Below are positions 63,108 to 64,000 of a DNA stretch of 64,000 nt, one piece after another. This DNA is from Liminaster sp045576355. GTDB lineage: Bacteria > Bacteroidota > Bacteroidia > Bacteroidales > UBA3663. Position numbers and translations under genes: made by a program. Location of the stretch: the NCBI GenBank assembly GCA_045576355.1, contig JAZNGG010000029.1, positions 39,922-103,921 of the forward strand, given 5' to 3'. The first letter of the stretch is position 1. Every line of letters starts with the position of its first letter. The notes under the pieces are model-generated. The model was not told the DNA's origin. It searched no databases and saw only the letters and a program-made list of their open reading frames with translations.

Positions 63108-63294
63108 AAAATAAAAAGCAAGGGAACATCTCACGATCTGCCCTTGCTTCTTAATCTCTTCTAAAATGAACGTAAATAAAAGAGATTAACTCATACGTTG
63201 TGTTTTCACCGCTTTATCGTCACCTTACAGCCGATATTAGATTAAGGTATGGTTGTTTTACTTAAGGTATTGTGTTATGGTTACGTATTTTAAG
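63108..63294 (-). ncRNA. Candidate small RNA between 5S rRNA and ogt
   Basis: Promoter at 63301-63332, transcript of about 185 nt, terminator hairpin AAGCAAGGG / CCCTTGCTT (63116-63149) with a T-rich tail. The RNA has an A/C-rich 5' part with three ACCTTAA motifs (near 63290, 63262 and 63242), a second hairpin TTAATCTCTT / AAGAGATTAA just before the terminator, and no reading frame with a plausible start. No known family recognised. Confidence 0.7.
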
Positions 63295-63300
63295 GTGCTG

Positions 63301-63332
63301 CAAAGATATAGCCAATAAATGAGAGCAGCAAA
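63301..63332 (-). promoter_or_regulatory. Promoter of the candidate small RNA
   Basis: TTTG (63332-63329) and TATCTTTG (63308-63301) on the minus strand with a 20-bp spacer. Confidence 0.78.
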
Positions 63333-63907
63333 TAAAATTATATGTCGTACAACAGAAATATCTATTGCACGCGCAATATTCTCATAAAAATATGTATTAA
63401 ACCCGATCGAAAATTAGTCCGATTTATCACTTACAACAATCATTTTAGACATTTACCTAATCTTTATGGCCTTTTCTAATGTGGCTATTCGTTCATATCG
63501 CTTGTTATTTAATACTCATCCTAAAACATCAGGAATCTACTCAAAAGAACAAAGACAAGCAAACACAATATGTAACCTCATTCAAAACACCCCATGAATC
63601 AATTGAAAAATATAAAGACAAACATACTCCTTCATTCAAACACTATAGGAATCTTTTGAAAAAAACTTAATAATGATGTAACCTCACTCAAAAAGAATTT
63701 TACTATTGCAGCAAAGTTCGATATAAAATAGATCAAGTAAAAGTCGAGACAGTCAAAAAGTGTGCATAATGGGAAGCTTATATACATCGGATGAATACAA
63801 AGAAAAGTATTGTGAGTATTATTTCAGGTGTGTCCCGATATCTGATCTCCACATGTAACTAAAGAAATAAAATAATTAAAAGGATCAGAACTCATATATA
63901 TCATCAT
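63333..63907. other. Gene-free AT-rich spacer before the rRNA operon end
   Basis: No convincing gene. About 63520-63700 holds three degenerate tandem copies of a unit of about 55-60 bp, each with a GAATC block, an AAAGACAA or similar block and a final CTC(A)TTC or CTCACTC before AAAA. Confidence 0.55.
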
Positions 63908-63958
63908 ATAAATAAAAAAATTTATCCCCTCAAAGAATCAATTCTTCAAGGGGATAAT
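63908..63958 (-). terminator. rRNA operon terminator
   Basis: TTATCCCCTCAAAGAATC / AATTCTTCAAGGGGATAA stem immediately after the 5S rRNA 3' end, followed on the minus strand by a T7 tract. Confidence 0.9.
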
Positions 63959-63966
63959 TTATAAAA

Positions 63967-64000
63967 TGGCGGCTTCCTACTCTCCCGCTTTCGCAGTACC
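63967..64000 (-). rRNA. rrf: 5S ribosomal RNA, 3' end only
   Basis: The minus strand reads GGTACTGCGAAAGCGGGAGA then GTAGGAAGCCGCC, the conserved 3' end of Bacteroidota 5S rRNA. The rest of the gene and the operon lie beyond the window edge. Confidence 0.9.

Noticed and set aside
63479..63670. 63-codon open frame in the last spacer
   Set aside because: It consists largely of the degenerate tandem repeat, has no promoter or homology, and its composition is that of the surrounding AT-rich spacer.

Overview
The window is a stretch of a Bacteroidales-type chromosome (phylum Bacteroidota). The evidence is the repeated use of the Bacteroidota promoter pattern (a TTG or TTTG box, about 20 bp, then TAnnTTTG), weak or absent Shine-Dalgarno sites, a SusC/CirA-style TonB receptor with an N-terminal carboxypeptidase-regulatory domain, BspA-like leucine-rich repeats, a type IX secretion tail, a fucI-mutarotase-fucP cluster and the three-gene glycogen cluster typical of the group. 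The family or genus cannot be settled from sequence reading alone. No transposase, integrase or CRISPR array was found. The right edge enters a 5S rRNA gene, so an rRNA operon lies just beyond.

Layout. 1-4 kb: 5'-cut ftsK, trxB and a small outer-membrane protein. 4.8-7.9 kb: a lipid glycosylation operon (GT2, tandem LAB_N membrane protein, ArnT-like transferase) whose GT2 has a one-base frameshift. 8-12.8 kb: Na+ symporter, helix-hairpin-helix protein, AlkD-like protein and a CcsA protein that has lost its N-terminus. 12.8-14.7 kb: a BspA fragment and a lipoprotein preceded by a highly structured leader RNA with its own promoter and a terminator-like end. 14.9-29.6 kb: a carbohydrate block with a GH141-like beta-helix protein, fucI, mutarotase, fucP, GH31, a 1249-residue UroD-MetH fusion and a Na+/solute symporter. 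29.9-45 kb: TonB receptor, metallophosphoesterase, polyprenyl synthase, tcdA, MATE, aldo/keto reductase, two secreted proteins, hydrolase-DUF3237 and rmuC. 45.5-50 kb: GH2, XRE regulator, ATP-binding protein remnant and tRNA-Ser(GGA). 50.5-63 kb: manA, suhB-trpS-acyltransferase-aminotransferase, the glycogen operon and ogt. The last kilobase has a candidate small RNA and the rRNA terminator.

The most unusual content is between the genes. Several spacers (2.3, 16.8-18.0, 19.9, 35.6, 45.0-45.5, 48.1, 50.1-50.5, 51.6-53.0 kb) are built from the same repeat modules: TTGAGGGGTTGAAGGG-type strings, GCCATCGCCAT-type strings, and a 130-160 bp palindromic element (five copies) whose core occurs in both orientations. 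A separate element of about 600 bp occurs twice (17.06-17.66 and 51.93-52.51 kb). In each copy a promoter with identical 20-bp spacing drives a short RNA that ends in a 20-bp hairpin and U-run, followed by a large cruciform-forming inverted repeat. I could find no known family for either.

The gene of most biochemical interest is the UroD-MetH fusion: homocysteine and B12 ligands look intact, the folate-binding domain appears to have lost its key residues, and a UroD-type methyltransferase domain is fused in front. It sits between a GH31 glycosidase and a sugar-type symporter, which suggests methyl transfer from a non-folate donor, perhaps a methylated glycan-derived compound. This is inference.
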